Position numbers and translations under genes: made by a program. A stretch of 64,000 bases of DNA from Candidatus Cloacimonadota bacterium (lineage in GTDB: Bacteria; Cloacimonadota; Cloacimonadia; Cloacimonadales; Cloacimonadaceae). The notes beneath the pieces were generated by a model. It searched no databases. It was not told the origin of the DNA and worked only from the letters and a program-made list of their open reading frames with translations. This document shows, piece after piece, positions 51,701-60,842 of the stretch; within the stretch, counting starts at the first letter, position 1, and each line of letters opens with the position of its first letter. The stretch is from assembly GCA_020532085.1 (NCBI GenBank), contig JAJBAV010000007.1, positions 24,288 through 88,287 of the forward strand, in the 5' to 3' direction.

Positions 51701-52163
51701 CTACAAGGTTTTTCTGGACGGAGCCCTGCTGGGAATCACTGAAGAACTGGACTGGACCTTTACCGGACTGATCCCCAACACCGCTTACACCGCGGGTGTG
51801 GCAGGGATCTATCCCACCGGGGAATCGGAACCCGCGACCCTCGAATTCACCTTCACCGGAGTGGGGATCGAGGAACCCGTTCCCCTGGTCACCAAGCTGC
51901 ACGGCAATTTCCCCAATCCCTTCAATCCCACCACCACTCTGCATTTCTCTTTGGAAAAATCCACGTTCGTGAGCCTGGAGATATTCAATGTAAAAGGCGA
52001 AAGGGTGAGGCAACTGGTGGAAGCGGAGCTCGACAGCGGCAATCACTTCCGGACCTGGGATGGCAGGGACGACGCGAATCAGCCGCAGGGAAGCGGGATC
52101 TACTTCTACCGGTTCACGGCCGGTGATTACCGCGAAACGAGCAGGATGCTGCTTTTGAAATAG
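48780..52163 (+). CDS. Giant secreted protein: beta-propeller, ASH, FG-GAP and sorting domains
   Basis: 1127 aa. The signal peptide (to AMAEW) is followed by an NHL/SMP-30-like propeller (about 20-240), tandem ASH-type Ig domains (about 245-450; GNVIIGQSATANITIFNSGTG), an FG-GAP/integrin-alpha-like propeller (about 455-860) with repeated DxNxDGxxD calcium loops (DLNGDGVADVVVGT, DVNADGFADVIVGS, DVNGDGYTDIAIG), a carboxypeptidase-regulatory-like domain, and a fibronectin-like domain. A PNPFNP sorting module closes it, ending in RMLLLK. Likely a cell-surface adhesion or recognition protein. GGAGG precedes the ATG. Confidence 0.87.
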   Translation: MKYGMIAILLLVLACPAMAEWTIVGSYPISGKASGLASDGTYLYYGIYGSDGGRVFRFDPATGQETLLFNNTSINDSYGMGHDGQHLWITDHGTSSSAPAYALKLDLTGNIVSQFNLPDHYMSGIAPDNGDFWVMTYYPDPGTVYKVNSTGSVLQQFTPPNNQPWDICKEGANLWIADYNANMIYKVSQAGALLEDHASEIQRPAGITFDGQHLWYLAGPLSAPSTLYKVDLSGTGTPEIDVSFEEHYFGNVIIGQSATANITIFNSGTGDLVLGNITFQSEVFAHNATLPQTLAPGESTVVAVSFTPNNWGEFTDLMSIHSNDPITPAKTVELSGYGVFATAHINASPAAQDYGTVRINADTGRFFTLSNQGLTDLQINSVSFSDPAFYIDGSVQLPLSLATREEYELRIWFSPGSQGQFTATASVGSNDSGNPQQTLDLSGSGQTQNLAMGAPLWEYQILDGVSTNIRAIKPIPDIWGNGLDDVVVCGEDYHVRAYNGNSSGTADVIWEHFIYSGPVSYYRGLSISGDLNGDGVADVVVGTAGGDKSVRALSGRNGTPLWTFNTNIYGNGGAVYQVDAKRDFTNDGIPDVLAATGDDIYEQGPKRIFLLNGATGTMIWERYAQGPAFAVISIADFTGDGVPDALAGASNEAETQARVHGINGATGAIQWTVQPAGTSVWALGQIDDVNADGFADVIVGSFQGGGNYYALNATTGATLWSESTGASLVMQFEPMGDVNGDGYTDIAIGHVAPHTAVISGLNGQYLWSQATADNAWYLANGGDLTGDGINDLFVGTLYQSNAAYFIEGTAGTILSTLWTGTPVDAIGAIPDVTGDNSKEMIVGGRDGTIRCYSGGPVTLPNPGFIAGNVSIAAGPGAVTEVLVTAGTASASPNADGDYLLSLEPGTYTVTVSLTGYHADPIPNVTVLAGITTPDIDFALQMLPLQPPVNLAVDAVTGIFNWEQPASSHQYYPGSYKVFLDGALLGITEELDWTFTGLIPNTAYTAGVAGIYPTGESEPATLEFTFTGVGIEEPVPLVTKLHGNFPNPFNPTTTLHFSLEKSTFVSLEIFNVKGERVRQLVEAELDSGNHFRTWDGRDDANQPQGSGIYFYRFTAGDYRETSRMLLLK

Positions 52164-52188
52164 GCGCGGGCAGCAGTCAGTTTGGCTC

Positions 52189-52225
52189 AGCCGGTTCCCT
52201 TGTTCAGGAGCCGGCTTCCTTTTTT
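52189..52225 (+). terminator. Rho-independent terminator between convergent genes
   Basis: AGCCGGTTCC (52189-52198) pairs with GGAGCCGGCT (52207-52216), one G-T pair, 8-base loop, then TCCTTTTTT. It ends the giant secreted-protein gene and overlaps the last codons of the SagB-type gene. Confidence 0.8.
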
Positions 52226-53109
52226 CCCACGGGAGCCACGTAGATCACGAATTCCTCCTCACCGTCCAGGCCCAGGCTGGCGTTCATCATTTCATCCATG
52301 AAGGCCCCGATCATGCAGGCCCCGGCACCCACGGCCTCGGCAGCCAGATGGATGTTTTGGCCCCAATGCCCGGCATCAACATACAGATAGCGGTAGGAGC
52401 GCTGCTGATAGCGCCAGACAGCGCGGTAGGGCCTTGCGCTGAGGATGAAGGTGACGGCGGAATCCGCCACCATCTGCTGTCCCATGCAACCTTCCAGAAC
52501 TTGCTCCGCGATGTCTTCCGGCGCTTCCAGCCTGATCAGGCCGTGCTTCAGCGGGTGATACCAGTAAAGTCCGGGGGTGAGGTTGGCCACATTGTTGATG
52601 AGTAGATAGCACTCAAAGGGATGGCGGCTGCCGGCGGAGGGGACGTTGCGGAAGGTGACCTCAATGTTTTTGCCGCTGCGGAAATCGCGCGCCCAGCAGG
52701 AAGCCCAGAGCAGGAAGGAAAGTTCTTCCAGGGAAAGGGCCTGGGCGGCATATTTGCGCAGGCTGCGGCGCTGGCTGATCGCCTGGCGCAGAGTGAGTTC
52801 CGGCACAGGGATGCGTTCCACGGCCGGAAGCTGGATGATCTCTCCGGAGCGGACCTTCACCGCTTCCGGACAGGGCTTGCCCTGTTCCTGATCGCTGCTG
52901 CCGCCATAGACATAGCGGGTGAGGCGCACGAAATCCGGGCCGATGGTGGCCGCGCGGTCCAGTTCCGGCTTGATTTCCGCCACGGCCGCAGAACAGCTTT
53001 GCTCAAGCTTATCAAACTCTTCCGCGCTCAGCTTGAGCTCGGCCATGATCTCCTCGCGGCTGGAGCCGCGGACTTTGTGGAAGATGAATTCAAAGTTGGT
53101 CATATCCAT
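52204..53109 (-). CDS. SagB-type / nitroreductase-family oxidoreductase
   Basis: 301 aa. The N-terminal part (about 1-100) is a helical extension; the nitroreductase fold follows with LTLRQAISQRRSLRKYAAQALSLEELSFLLWAS, the FMN phosphate-binding Arg-Arg-Ser-x-Arg, PSAGSRHPFECYLL, and HWGQNIHLAAEAVGAGACMIGAF. These are the hallmarks of SagB-type dehydrogenases, which oxidise azoline rings in peptide products or act as free-standing flavin reductases. No cyclodehydratase or precursor peptide is adjacent, so an independent role is likelier. GAGGAG precedes the ATG at 53109. pfkA lies 13 bases upstream. Confidence 0.87.
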   Translation of the reverse strand: MDMTNFEFIFHKVRGSSREEIMAELKLSAEEFDKLEQSCSAAVAEIKPELDRAATIGPDFVRLTRYVYGGSSDQEQGKPCPEAVKVRSGEIIQLPAVERIPVPELTLRQAISQRRSLRKYAAQALSLEELSFLLWASCWARDFRSGKNIEVTFRNVPSAGSRHPFECYLLINNVANLTPGLYWYHPLKHGLIRLEAPEDIAEQVLEGCMGQQMVADSAVTFILSARPYRAVWRYQQRSYRYLYVDAGHWGQNIHLAAEAVGAGACMIGAFMDEMMNASLGLDGEEEFVIYVAPVGKKEAGS

Positions 53110-53122
53110 GTTTTTACTCCTC

Positions 53123-54220
53123 TCAGTCACCCAGGCAAATGCCCAGTCCGCGCGCGGTGCGCACCAGTCCGGATTCCGGGTCCACATGGTTGTAGGTTTT
53201 GATGGCGTCGGCCAGGGGTACCGCAACGATTTCTGGATGACGGTATGAGGCCATTTGCCCCCATTTTTGCTGCAGCACCATTTCGAAAGCCATCACGCCA
53301 AATTGCGAGGCCAGAACTCGGTCGAAGGAGTTGGGCCGTCCTCCACGCTGCAAATGGCCGAGGATGGTTTCGCGGATCTCGATGGAGCAGCCGGCGTCCT
53401 TGAGTTCCTGGGAAAGTCGCAGTCCGGCTCCGCCGAGGCGGATGGGCATGGCGCCGGGATCTTCTCTGGCGGTGTAGCTCATGGTTCCGGCCAGGGGTTT
53501 GGCGCCTTCGGCGATAACAATGTTGGCGAAGCCCTTGCCAGAGGTGATGCGGCGGTTGAGGGCCTCCATCACGGATGTGATGTCATAATCGATCTCAGGG
53601 ATGAGGCAGACCTCAGCGCCGCCCGCGATGGAGGCGTGCAGCGCGATCCAGCCGGCATAGCGGCCCATCACCTCCAGGATCAGCACGCGGTGATGGCTGG
53701 CGGCTGTGGTCACCAGCTTGTCCACTGCATCGGTGGCGGCGTCAACGGCGGTTTGGAAGCCAAAGGTGAAATCGGTGTCGGAGAGGTCGTTGTCGATGGT
53801 CTTGGGTACGCCGATCACGGGGCAGCCCAGCTCATAAAGGCCTTGGGAGATGCGCTGGGAGCCGTCACCGCCGATGTTGATCACAGCGCTGATGTTCTGG
53901 GCGCGGAGGCGTTCGATGAGGTCGGCGCTCCGGTCCATGGTGGTCCAGGAGCCGTCCGGGTTCTGCACAGGCCAGTTGAAGGGTCCGCCACGGTTGGTGG
54001 TGCCGATGATGGTGCCGCCCTGAACGTGGATGCCGGCCACGGTTTTGGGCGTGAGTTCCACCAGTTGCATGGGATCAAGCAGGATGCCGTTGAAGGCGTC
54101 GATGCTGCCCAGAACTTCCCAGTCCGGTTCAAAAGCGGCGCGTTTGACTATGGCACGGATAACGGCGTTGAGGCCGGGGCAGTCTCCGCCTCCGGTAACG
54201 ATCAGCAGCCTTTTTTTCAT
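53123..54220 (-). CDS. pfkA: 6-phosphofructokinase (ATP-type signature)
   Basis: Phosphorylates fructose 6-phosphate. Motifs: GGGDCPGLN (10-18), GGDG (117-120), catalytic PKTIDND (139-145, Asp143) and MGRYAGW. Gly120 in GGDG is the ATP-type residue; pyrophosphate-dependent enzymes have Asp there, so ATP is the predicted donor. 365 aa, slightly longer than the E. coli enzyme. TTGGAG precedes the ATG. It lies between dxr and the SagB-type gene in one leftward run. Confidence 0.94.
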   Translation of the reverse strand: MKKRLLIVTGGGDCPGLNAVIRAIVKRAAFEPDWEVLGSIDAFNGILLDPMQLVELTPKTVAGIHVQGGTIIGTTNRGGPFNWPVQNPDGSWTTMDRSADLIERLRAQNISAVINIGGDGSQRISQGLYELGCPVIGVPKTIDNDLSDTDFTFGFQTAVDAATDAVDKLVTTAASHHRVLILEVMGRYAGWIALHASIAGGAEVCLIPEIDYDITSVMEALNRRITSGKGFANIVIAEGAKPLAGTMSYTAREDPGAMPIRLGGAGLRLSQELKDAGCSIEIRETILGHLQRGGRPNSFDRVLASQFGVMAFEMVLQQKWGQMASYRHPEIVAVPLADAIKTYNHVDPESGLVRTARGLGICLGD

Positions 54221-54257
54221 TTGTTACTCCAATTGGCTAAAAATTCAGGGGCGCGGC

Positions 54258-55412
54258 TCAGCCATGAGCCTCGATTGTGCCTTGATAAACTGCCCGGTTG
54301 GCCTCGATGATCTCTTCCAGAGAGGGTTCCGGTTTATTCGGCCAGGTCTCCACCGTGGCGGAGCAGATGTGATGGATTTGTGGAAACGTGATCTTTTCCT
54401 CCAGAAACAGGCGTAGGGCGGCCTCGTTGGCACTGTTCAGCACCGTGGGCAGGATGCCGCCGCTTTTAGCCACCTCAAGCCCAAGATAATAAAGGGGATA
54501 GCGTTCCGGCGGAACCGACGCGAAATCAAGCCGCGAGAGGCTCAACAGATCGGTTGGCACCAGTGAAGAGGGCCAGCGCTGGGGCCAAGACAGCGCGTAA
54601 AGGATGGGCAGTTTCATGTCCGGAGCGCTAAGCTGGGCCAGGATCGACCCATCCACGAACTCCACCAGGGAATGGATCACGGACTGCGGATGCAGTACGG
54701 CGCTGATCCTCTCGTAAGGAAGCCCGAACAGCCAGCGCGCCTCCATCACCTCCAGGGCCTTGTTGAACATGGTGGCGCTGTCGAGGGTCACTTTCGCGCC
54801 CATCGACCAGTTTGGATGCTTTAGTGCCTGTTGGGGCGTGACCCTGGGAAAATCTTCGAGGGGCAGGTCGCGGAAAGAGCCGCCGGAAGCTGTGATGTGG
54901 ATATGCCTGATCTCGTGGGCGGAATGAGCGCCGATGGCCTGGAAAATGGCGCTGTGTTCGCTGTCCACGGGCAGCAGTTGCACTTGGTGGGCCTCGATCA
55001 GCGGCATCAGCAAATGCCCCGCCATCACCAGAGATTCCTTGTTGGCCAAGGCCAGCCGGGCCTTTTTCTTCGCGATGGCAAAGCTGGCGCGAAGTCCGGC
55101 CGAACCGCTGATGGCGTTCAGGGCTACATCGTAGTCCTCATCCCGCAAGGCTTTGAGCAGTTCCTCTTCGCCGAAATACAGTTTCAGATCGGAATACTTT
55201 TGCCGCAGCGACGCCTGCTCCGCGGGATCTGTGATGCCCGTGAGAATGGCTGTGGAAACCGAGAATTCCCGGCAGATGGCGGCGAGTTTGGCGGCGTCCG
55301 TGTGGGCTGAAACAAGGCTGAGGGTGATGTGGGAGGGTTGCTCGCGCAGCACGGCCAGGGTGGACGAGCCGATGGAGCCCGTGGCACCCAGCAGGGCGAG
55401 TTTGCTTACCAT
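54258..55412 (-). CDS. dxr: 1-deoxy-D-xylulose 5-phosphate reductoisomerase
   Basis: Second step of the MEP isoprenoid pathway. NADPH-binding GATGSIGSSTLAVL (8-21), metal and substrate motifs PVDSEHSAIFQ and ITASGGSF, then NWSMGAKVTLDSATMFNKALEVMEARWLF and HPQSVIHSLVEFVDGS are all as expected for DXR. 384 aa. The start overlaps the upstream PorV-like gene by 7 bases. Confidence 0.97.
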   Translation of the reverse strand: MVSKLALLGATGSIGSSTLAVLREQPSHITLSLVSAHTDAAKLAAICREFSVSTAILTGITDPAEQASLRQKYSDLKLYFGEEELLKALRDEDYDVALNAISGSAGLRASFAIAKKKARLALANKESLVMAGHLLMPLIEAHQVQLLPVDSEHSAIFQAIGAHSAHEIRHIHITASGGSFRDLPLEDFPRVTPQQALKHPNWSMGAKVTLDSATMFNKALEVMEARWLFGLPYERISAVLHPQSVIHSLVEFVDGSILAQLSAPDMKLPILYALSWPQRWPSSLVPTDLLSLSRLDFASVPPERYPLYYLGLEVAKSGGILPTVLNSANEAALRLFLEEKITFPQIHHICSATVETWPNKPEPSLEEIIEANRAVYQGTIEAHG

Positions 55413-56356
55413 GTGTAGCTGAGTGACAGCCGCTGCGAGGACCCCAGTTCATCAGCCGAGCCGTTGCGCCAGGCGAAATCGATGCCCAAGGCCTTGTAAC
55501 GCACTCCCAGTCCGGCAGTGAAACAGTCCGTGTCCCAGCCGGCCATCACGTTGAGCGCGGGGATGGGGTTAACCAGAACCCCGGCATGAAAGTCCGCGCT
55601 GACAGGCCCGGCAGCCACATTGGAGGCCTCGCCGCGGTCTTCCGCAAAGATCTGGGTACGCAGGGCCAGGTGGACGGGGATCTCTTTGAAGGGGGCGAAG
55701 CCGTAGCCTAGTTCCAGGTCCAGATTGGGAATGGCGATCTCATGGGTGCCGTTGGCCCAGATGAGCTGGGTGGAAAAGAAATCTCGCAGGTTGGCCGCGG
55801 CCCGGAAGCCTTTGCCGGCGTTCCAGAGCAATCCGAGGTCGGCGCCGATCCCGAATCCGGAGTTTTCCGCCAGACTGCGGTAGGCCAGTTTTGGTGTCAG
55901 GCCCAGATGCAGATTGTCCCGCAGCGAGCGGGCCAGGCTGCCGTAAACGATCACATCGTGGTTACCCACGGTTTTCCAAACCTCGGGGCGGTTGGCGTTG
56001 CTGAGGCTGTCCGCGGGGTTTTCCAGCTGGGTGAGCTTGATCTCGTCGATGCCCAGATGATTGATCTGGAGCGAGGTGCGGGTCTTGGTGCCGAACACCG
56101 CGCCCAACTGGTTTTGCTGCATCAGGCCCTCAAAGTGTTCCACCCGCATCAGTTCCACTCCGCTGAAACCGGGTTCGGCCAGCAGCGCGGGATTCCACCA
56201 GCCCGCGGCCAAAGAATTGCCGTAAGTGAGGCCGGTGTTGCCCATTGCCTGATTTTGCACGCCGGAGGAGAGCTGAAAGATCTCGCCCGCGTATTTCGTG
56301 GCTCCCAGCAGCGCCGTGAGCGCCAGGAAGAGAATGGCTGTGTATGGTTTTTTCAT
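55406..56356 (-). CDS. PorV/PorQ-family outer-membrane protein
   Basis: A signal peptide (to about residue 19) precedes a FadL-like barrel of about 295 aa. AGEIFQLSSGVQNQAMGNTGLTYGNSLAAGWWNPALLA is the PorV/PorQ signature: the Gly-rich plug region and the N-P-A-L-L motif. It ends in a strand SQRLSLSYTW with a terminal aromatic residue. PorV carries cargo between the type IX translocon and the attachment complex, which fits the four proteins with sorting-type ends in this window. The gene is 71 bases downstream of the decarboxylase beta-subunit gene. Confidence 0.85.
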   Translation of the reverse strand: MKKPYTAILFLALTALLGATKYAGEIFQLSSGVQNQAMGNTGLTYGNSLAAGWWNPALLAEPGFSGVELMRVEHFEGLMQQNQLGAVFGTKTRTSLQINHLGIDEIKLTQLENPADSLSNANRPEVWKTVGNHDVIVYGSLARSLRDNLHLGLTPKLAYRSLAENSGFGIGADLGLLWNAGKGFRAAANLRDFFSTQLIWANGTHEIAIPNLDLELGYGFAPFKEIPVHLALRTQIFAEDRGEASNVAAGPVSADFHAGVLVNPIPALNVMAGWDTDCFTAGLGVRYKALGIDFAWRNGSADELGSSQRLSLSYTW

Positions 56357-56427
56357 GAATCTTACCTATGCGGACAAGATAAGCCGGACCGCGCTTTTGG
56401 TAAAGTAATTTATTTTCGGGGGAGGCG

Positions 56428-57555
56428 TCAACTGCCCAAAATTCCCAGCAACACGCCCGCGGCGACGGCGGAGCCGACCACCCCGGCCACGTTGGGGGCC
56501 ATGGCGTGCATCAGCAGATAGTTGGTGGGATCGTATTTCTGCCCCATCACTTGGGAAACGCGCGCGCTGGCCGGAACGGCGGAAACGCCGGCGTTGCCAA
56601 TGAGGGGGTTGATCTTGTCTTTCACAAAGAGGTTCATGAATTTGGCGAACAGTACGCCGGTGGCCGTGGCCACAGCAAAGGCGAAAGCGCCCAGGAAAAA
56701 TATCCCCAGCGCCTGCGGGGTCAGAAACACGTCGGCCGTGGTTTTGGCACCCACGGTGAAGCCCACCAGCACGGTCACGATATCGATCAGCGAGGTCCGG
56801 GCGGTGAGGGCGAGGCGTTCCGTGACGCCGCATTCTTTCAGCAAATTGCCCAAAAAGAGCATGGCCAGCAGCACCACGCCGCCGGGCGCAATCACGGCCG
56901 TAACCAGAAAGGTGATCACGGGGAAGAAGATCTTTTCTTTTTTGGAAACCTGGCGGGGCGGCTTCATTCGGATCAGACGCTCTTTGGGGGTGGTGAGCAG
57001 CTTCATGATCGGCGGCTGGATCACCGGCACCAGGGCCATGTAGGAATAGGCGGCCAGGGCGATGGGGCCGATCAGGTGCGGGGCCAGTTTGGAGGATAGG
57101 AAGATGGAGGTGGGTCCGTCCGCGCCGCCGATGATGCCGATGGAGGCAGCTTCCAAAACGTTGAAACCGAGCAGCAGGGCGCCCAAAAAGGTGCCGAAAA
57201 TGCCCACCTGGGCCGCCGCGCCCAGCAGGATCAGCTTGGGATTGGCGATCAGGGTGGAAAAGTCGGTCATGGCGCCGATCCCCAGGAAGATCAGAGCGGG
57301 AAAGATGCCCTTGCTAACACCGAAGTAGAGGTAGTTCAGCACGCTGCCTTCGCTCACCACGCCCAGGCCTTGCTCCAGCATGCCGGGAATGTTGCCCACG
57401 ATGATGCCGAAACCGATCGGCACCAGCAGCAGCGGCTCGAAGCCTTTCACGATGGCCAGGTAGATGAAAACTATCCCGGCCAGGATCATCACCGTGTTGC
57501 CCCAAGTGAAACTCACAAAGCCGGTGGTGTTCAGGATCTGAAGAAATTCCTGCAT
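56428..57555 (-). CDS. oadB: Sodium-pumping decarboxylase beta subunit (OadB/MmdB)
   Basis: Integral membrane subunit that decarboxylates carboxybiotin and pumps sodium ions out. 375 aa with 9-11 membrane segments. The family motifs are present: GGADGPTSIFLSSKLAP (the D-G-P-T-S sodium site), NAGVSAVPASARVSQ and MHAMAPNVAGVVGSAVAAG. The open frame extends upstream, but the ATG at 57555 is right after the biotin-carrier gene stop. Last gene of the tight four-gene decarboxylase unit. Confidence 0.96.
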   Translation of the reverse strand: MQEFLQILNTTGFVSFTWGNTVMILAGIVFIYLAIVKGFEPLLLVPIGFGIIVGNIPGMLEQGLGVVSEGSVLNYLYFGVSKGIFPALIFLGIGAMTDFSTLIANPKLILLGAAAQVGIFGTFLGALLLGFNVLEAASIGIIGGADGPTSIFLSSKLAPHLIGPIALAAYSYMALVPVIQPPIMKLLTTPKERLIRMKPPRQVSKKEKIFFPVITFLVTAVIAPGGVVLLAMLFLGNLLKECGVTERLALTARTSLIDIVTVLVGFTVGAKTTADVFLTPQALGIFFLGAFAFAVATATGVLFAKFMNLFVKDKINPLIGNAGVSAVPASARVSQVMGQKYDPTNYLLMHAMAPNVAGVVGSAVAAGVLLGILGS

Positions 57556-57557
57556 GC

Positions 57558-58262
57558 TCAGGCCTCCAGCTCGATCAACGGATCGCCTTCCTGCACGTTG
57601 TCGCCTTTCTGGACGTGCACCTTGAGGACCTTGCCGCTCAGGTTGCTGTGGATCTCGGATTCCATTTTCATCGCCTCCAAGATCAGCAGGGTCTGGTCTT
57701 CCCGCACAAACTCGCCTGGCCGCACCTTCACCTCGATGATGTTGCCGGGCAGCGGGGCGCGCACGATCCTGTCCGCGGGGGCCGTTTTGGCTGGGGGCAA
57801 GTTTTGCGGGCGGGCGGGTTTGGCCTGTTCCTTGATCTCGATGCCGCTCAGCGTCATCAGCAGATCGCCTTCCTGGACGGGCGCGCGGTCTTTCACGTGG
57901 ATCTTTTCCACCACGCAATCCACCGGCGCGGCGATCTCGGATTCCATCTTCATCGCTTCCAGCACCAATATGGTCTGGCCTTTTTTAACGGTCTCGCCTT
58001 CCTTCACGCGGAGCGAGGCGATCACGCCGGGCAACGGCGCGCGGACCTCGCCGGTGCCTGAGGCAAAGTCGCTGGAAAACGCGGGCGCCAGCGGAACGGC
58101 CTGTTCCTGTTGTGGCAGCACCGGCACCTGGGGCAGGGCGTCATCTTCGATCTGGATCAGATAATCAGTGCCGTTGATGTTTATCTTGGCGTGGCTGGTA
58201 GTGTATTCCAGCACCCGGGCTTCATAGCGCTGCCCGCCTATGATCAGTTTATAGGTTTTCAT
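57558..58262 (-). CDS. Biotin carrier protein with two biotinyl domains
   Basis: 234 aa. A small N-terminal beta domain (1-40) and a linker are followed by two complete biotinyl/lipoyl domains: 72-140 with EAMKMES (biotin lysine Lys105) and 167-233 with EAMKMES (Lys199). Both keep the P-x-P-G start and the E-A-M-K-M hairpin. Carriers in this decarboxylase family normally have one. The gene lies 3 bases after the gamma subunit gene and 2 before oadB. Two swinging biotins per carrier may raise transfer rates between carboxyltransferase and pump. Confidence 0.93.
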   Translation of the reverse strand: MKTYKLIIGGQRYEARVLEYTTSHAKININGTDYLIQIEDDALPQVPVLPQQEQAVPLAPAFSSDFASGTGEVRAPLPGVIASLRVKEGETVKKGQTILVLEAMKMESEIAAPVDCVVEKIHVKDRAPVQEGDLLMTLSGIEIKEQAKPARPQNLPPAKTAPADRIVRAPLPGNIIEVKVRPGEFVREDQTLLILEAMKMESEIHSNLSGKVLKVHVQKGDNVQEGDPLIELEA

Positions 58263-58265
58263 GAT

Positions 58266-59132
58266 TCAACTCCTCTTGCGCAGGATTTCCCGGTTGGGCA
58301 TGTTCAGCATCACGCTGCCCCGCCACTGGTCGGAACCTGCGCGGCGGAAGGTGAGCAGCAGCCGGCGCCGCTCCTCGATGTCGTGTTTGTGCAGGTGCAG
58401 CGCGGTGATGGCGGCCGCGATCACGTCTGCGTTCATGTCCACCGGCCGGGCCTTAACCTTGCCTGAGGGTGTGAGCACCAGGGCGCTGTCCGTTTTTTTG
58501 GGCTTGGCATTCAGGTGTTTCAGCTGGCTGATCACCAGGGCGGTGAGGGCCAGGGCAGAAAACACGATCAGCACGCCGAAGCCGAGGATCGAGAGCCCGA
58601 ACCCCATCTTGTTGTCATTGAAATCGTTTTCGAAGGTCACCAGCTCTTCCGGCGTGCGGTTCAGCGCCTGCAGGGAATAGTTGTCAAAGCTTTTATCGGC
58701 GCTGTCGATGCCTGCGAACTGGCGCAGCTTCTTCACCGGCAGCTGTTTCTGCGCGGCCAGCTCGCCGATGCTGCTCAGTTCCGTGAAGCCATAGATGCTG
58801 TATTGCTGCGCCAGCAAGGCCCGGAAGGGCGTGATGCCCAGCCGGCGCAGGCTCATCCTGTCCAGCACTTCATTTTTGGGCTCGATGCCCAGATACTCTT
58901 TCCAGCGCTCCAGGTCCCTGATCTCCAGTTTGGCGGCCACGTCGGCCAGCTTGTCCGTGTCCTTGAAGCCATAGGCGCTGATCACCTCGCTTTCCCGCAG
59001 CTGCAGCAGGCTGTCGGACATCGCCTGGATCTGCAGTTGCAGGTCTTCGAAGCTGGGTTCCTCCACTTCCTGGGCCGCCAGCCCGAGGCAGAGCGGCAGC
59101 AACAGGAGGACGAAAATGATTCTCTTGCTCAT
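58266..59132 (-). CDS. Decarboxylase gamma subunit (OadG-like) with large N-terminal extension
   Basis: 288 aa. An OadG-type membrane segment is at about 176-204 (GFGLSILGFGVLIVFSALALTALVISQ), with the basic cytoplasmic tail expected of the gamma subunit after it. Unusually it has a signal peptide (to about LAAQ) and a 150-residue periplasmic region rich in helices before the membrane segment, and a C-terminal part (IAAAITALHLHKHD) that resembles the tail of OadG proteins. Its position between carboxyltransferase and biotin carrier supports the call. Confidence 0.82.
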   Translation of the reverse strand: MSKRIIFVLLLLPLCLGLAAQEVEEPSFEDLQLQIQAMSDSLLQLRESEVISAYGFKDTDKLADVAAKLEIRDLERWKEYLGIEPKNEVLDRMSLRRLGITPFRALLAQQYSIYGFTELSSIGELAAQKQLPVKKLRQFAGIDSADKSFDNYSLQALNRTPEELVTFENDFNDNKMGFGLSILGFGVLIVFSALALTALVISQLKHLNAKPKKTDSALVLTPSGKVKARPVDMNADVIAAAITALHLHKHDIEERRRLLLTFRRAGSDQWRGSVMLNMPNREILRKRS

Positions 59133-59135
59133 GGC

Positions 59136-60680
<1,545 letters not shown>

Positions 60681-60842
60681 GTTTCAGTCCTTGATTTGGA
60701 TGATGCTTTCAGATATCCTGCCCGGGAGCGTTATCACTTCCCGGAGCCAGTCGTTCGGGAGCCAGTTTATTCAACTCCGTTATTTCGTAAAGGTTTATTA
60801 TTCCTGCTACGAAGTCCTGCCAGGTGTCGCTGTCTTCCCGGA

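Noticed and set aside
52204..53109. Thiazole/oxazole peptide biosynthesis locus suggested by the SagB-type protein
   Set aside because: No YcaO cyclodehydratase, precursor peptide or exporter gene is nearby; neighbours are housekeeping genes.
57880..57905. parS-like CACGTG palindrome inside the biotin carrier gene
   Set aside because: Four of sixteen consensus positions differ and it lies within coding sequence.
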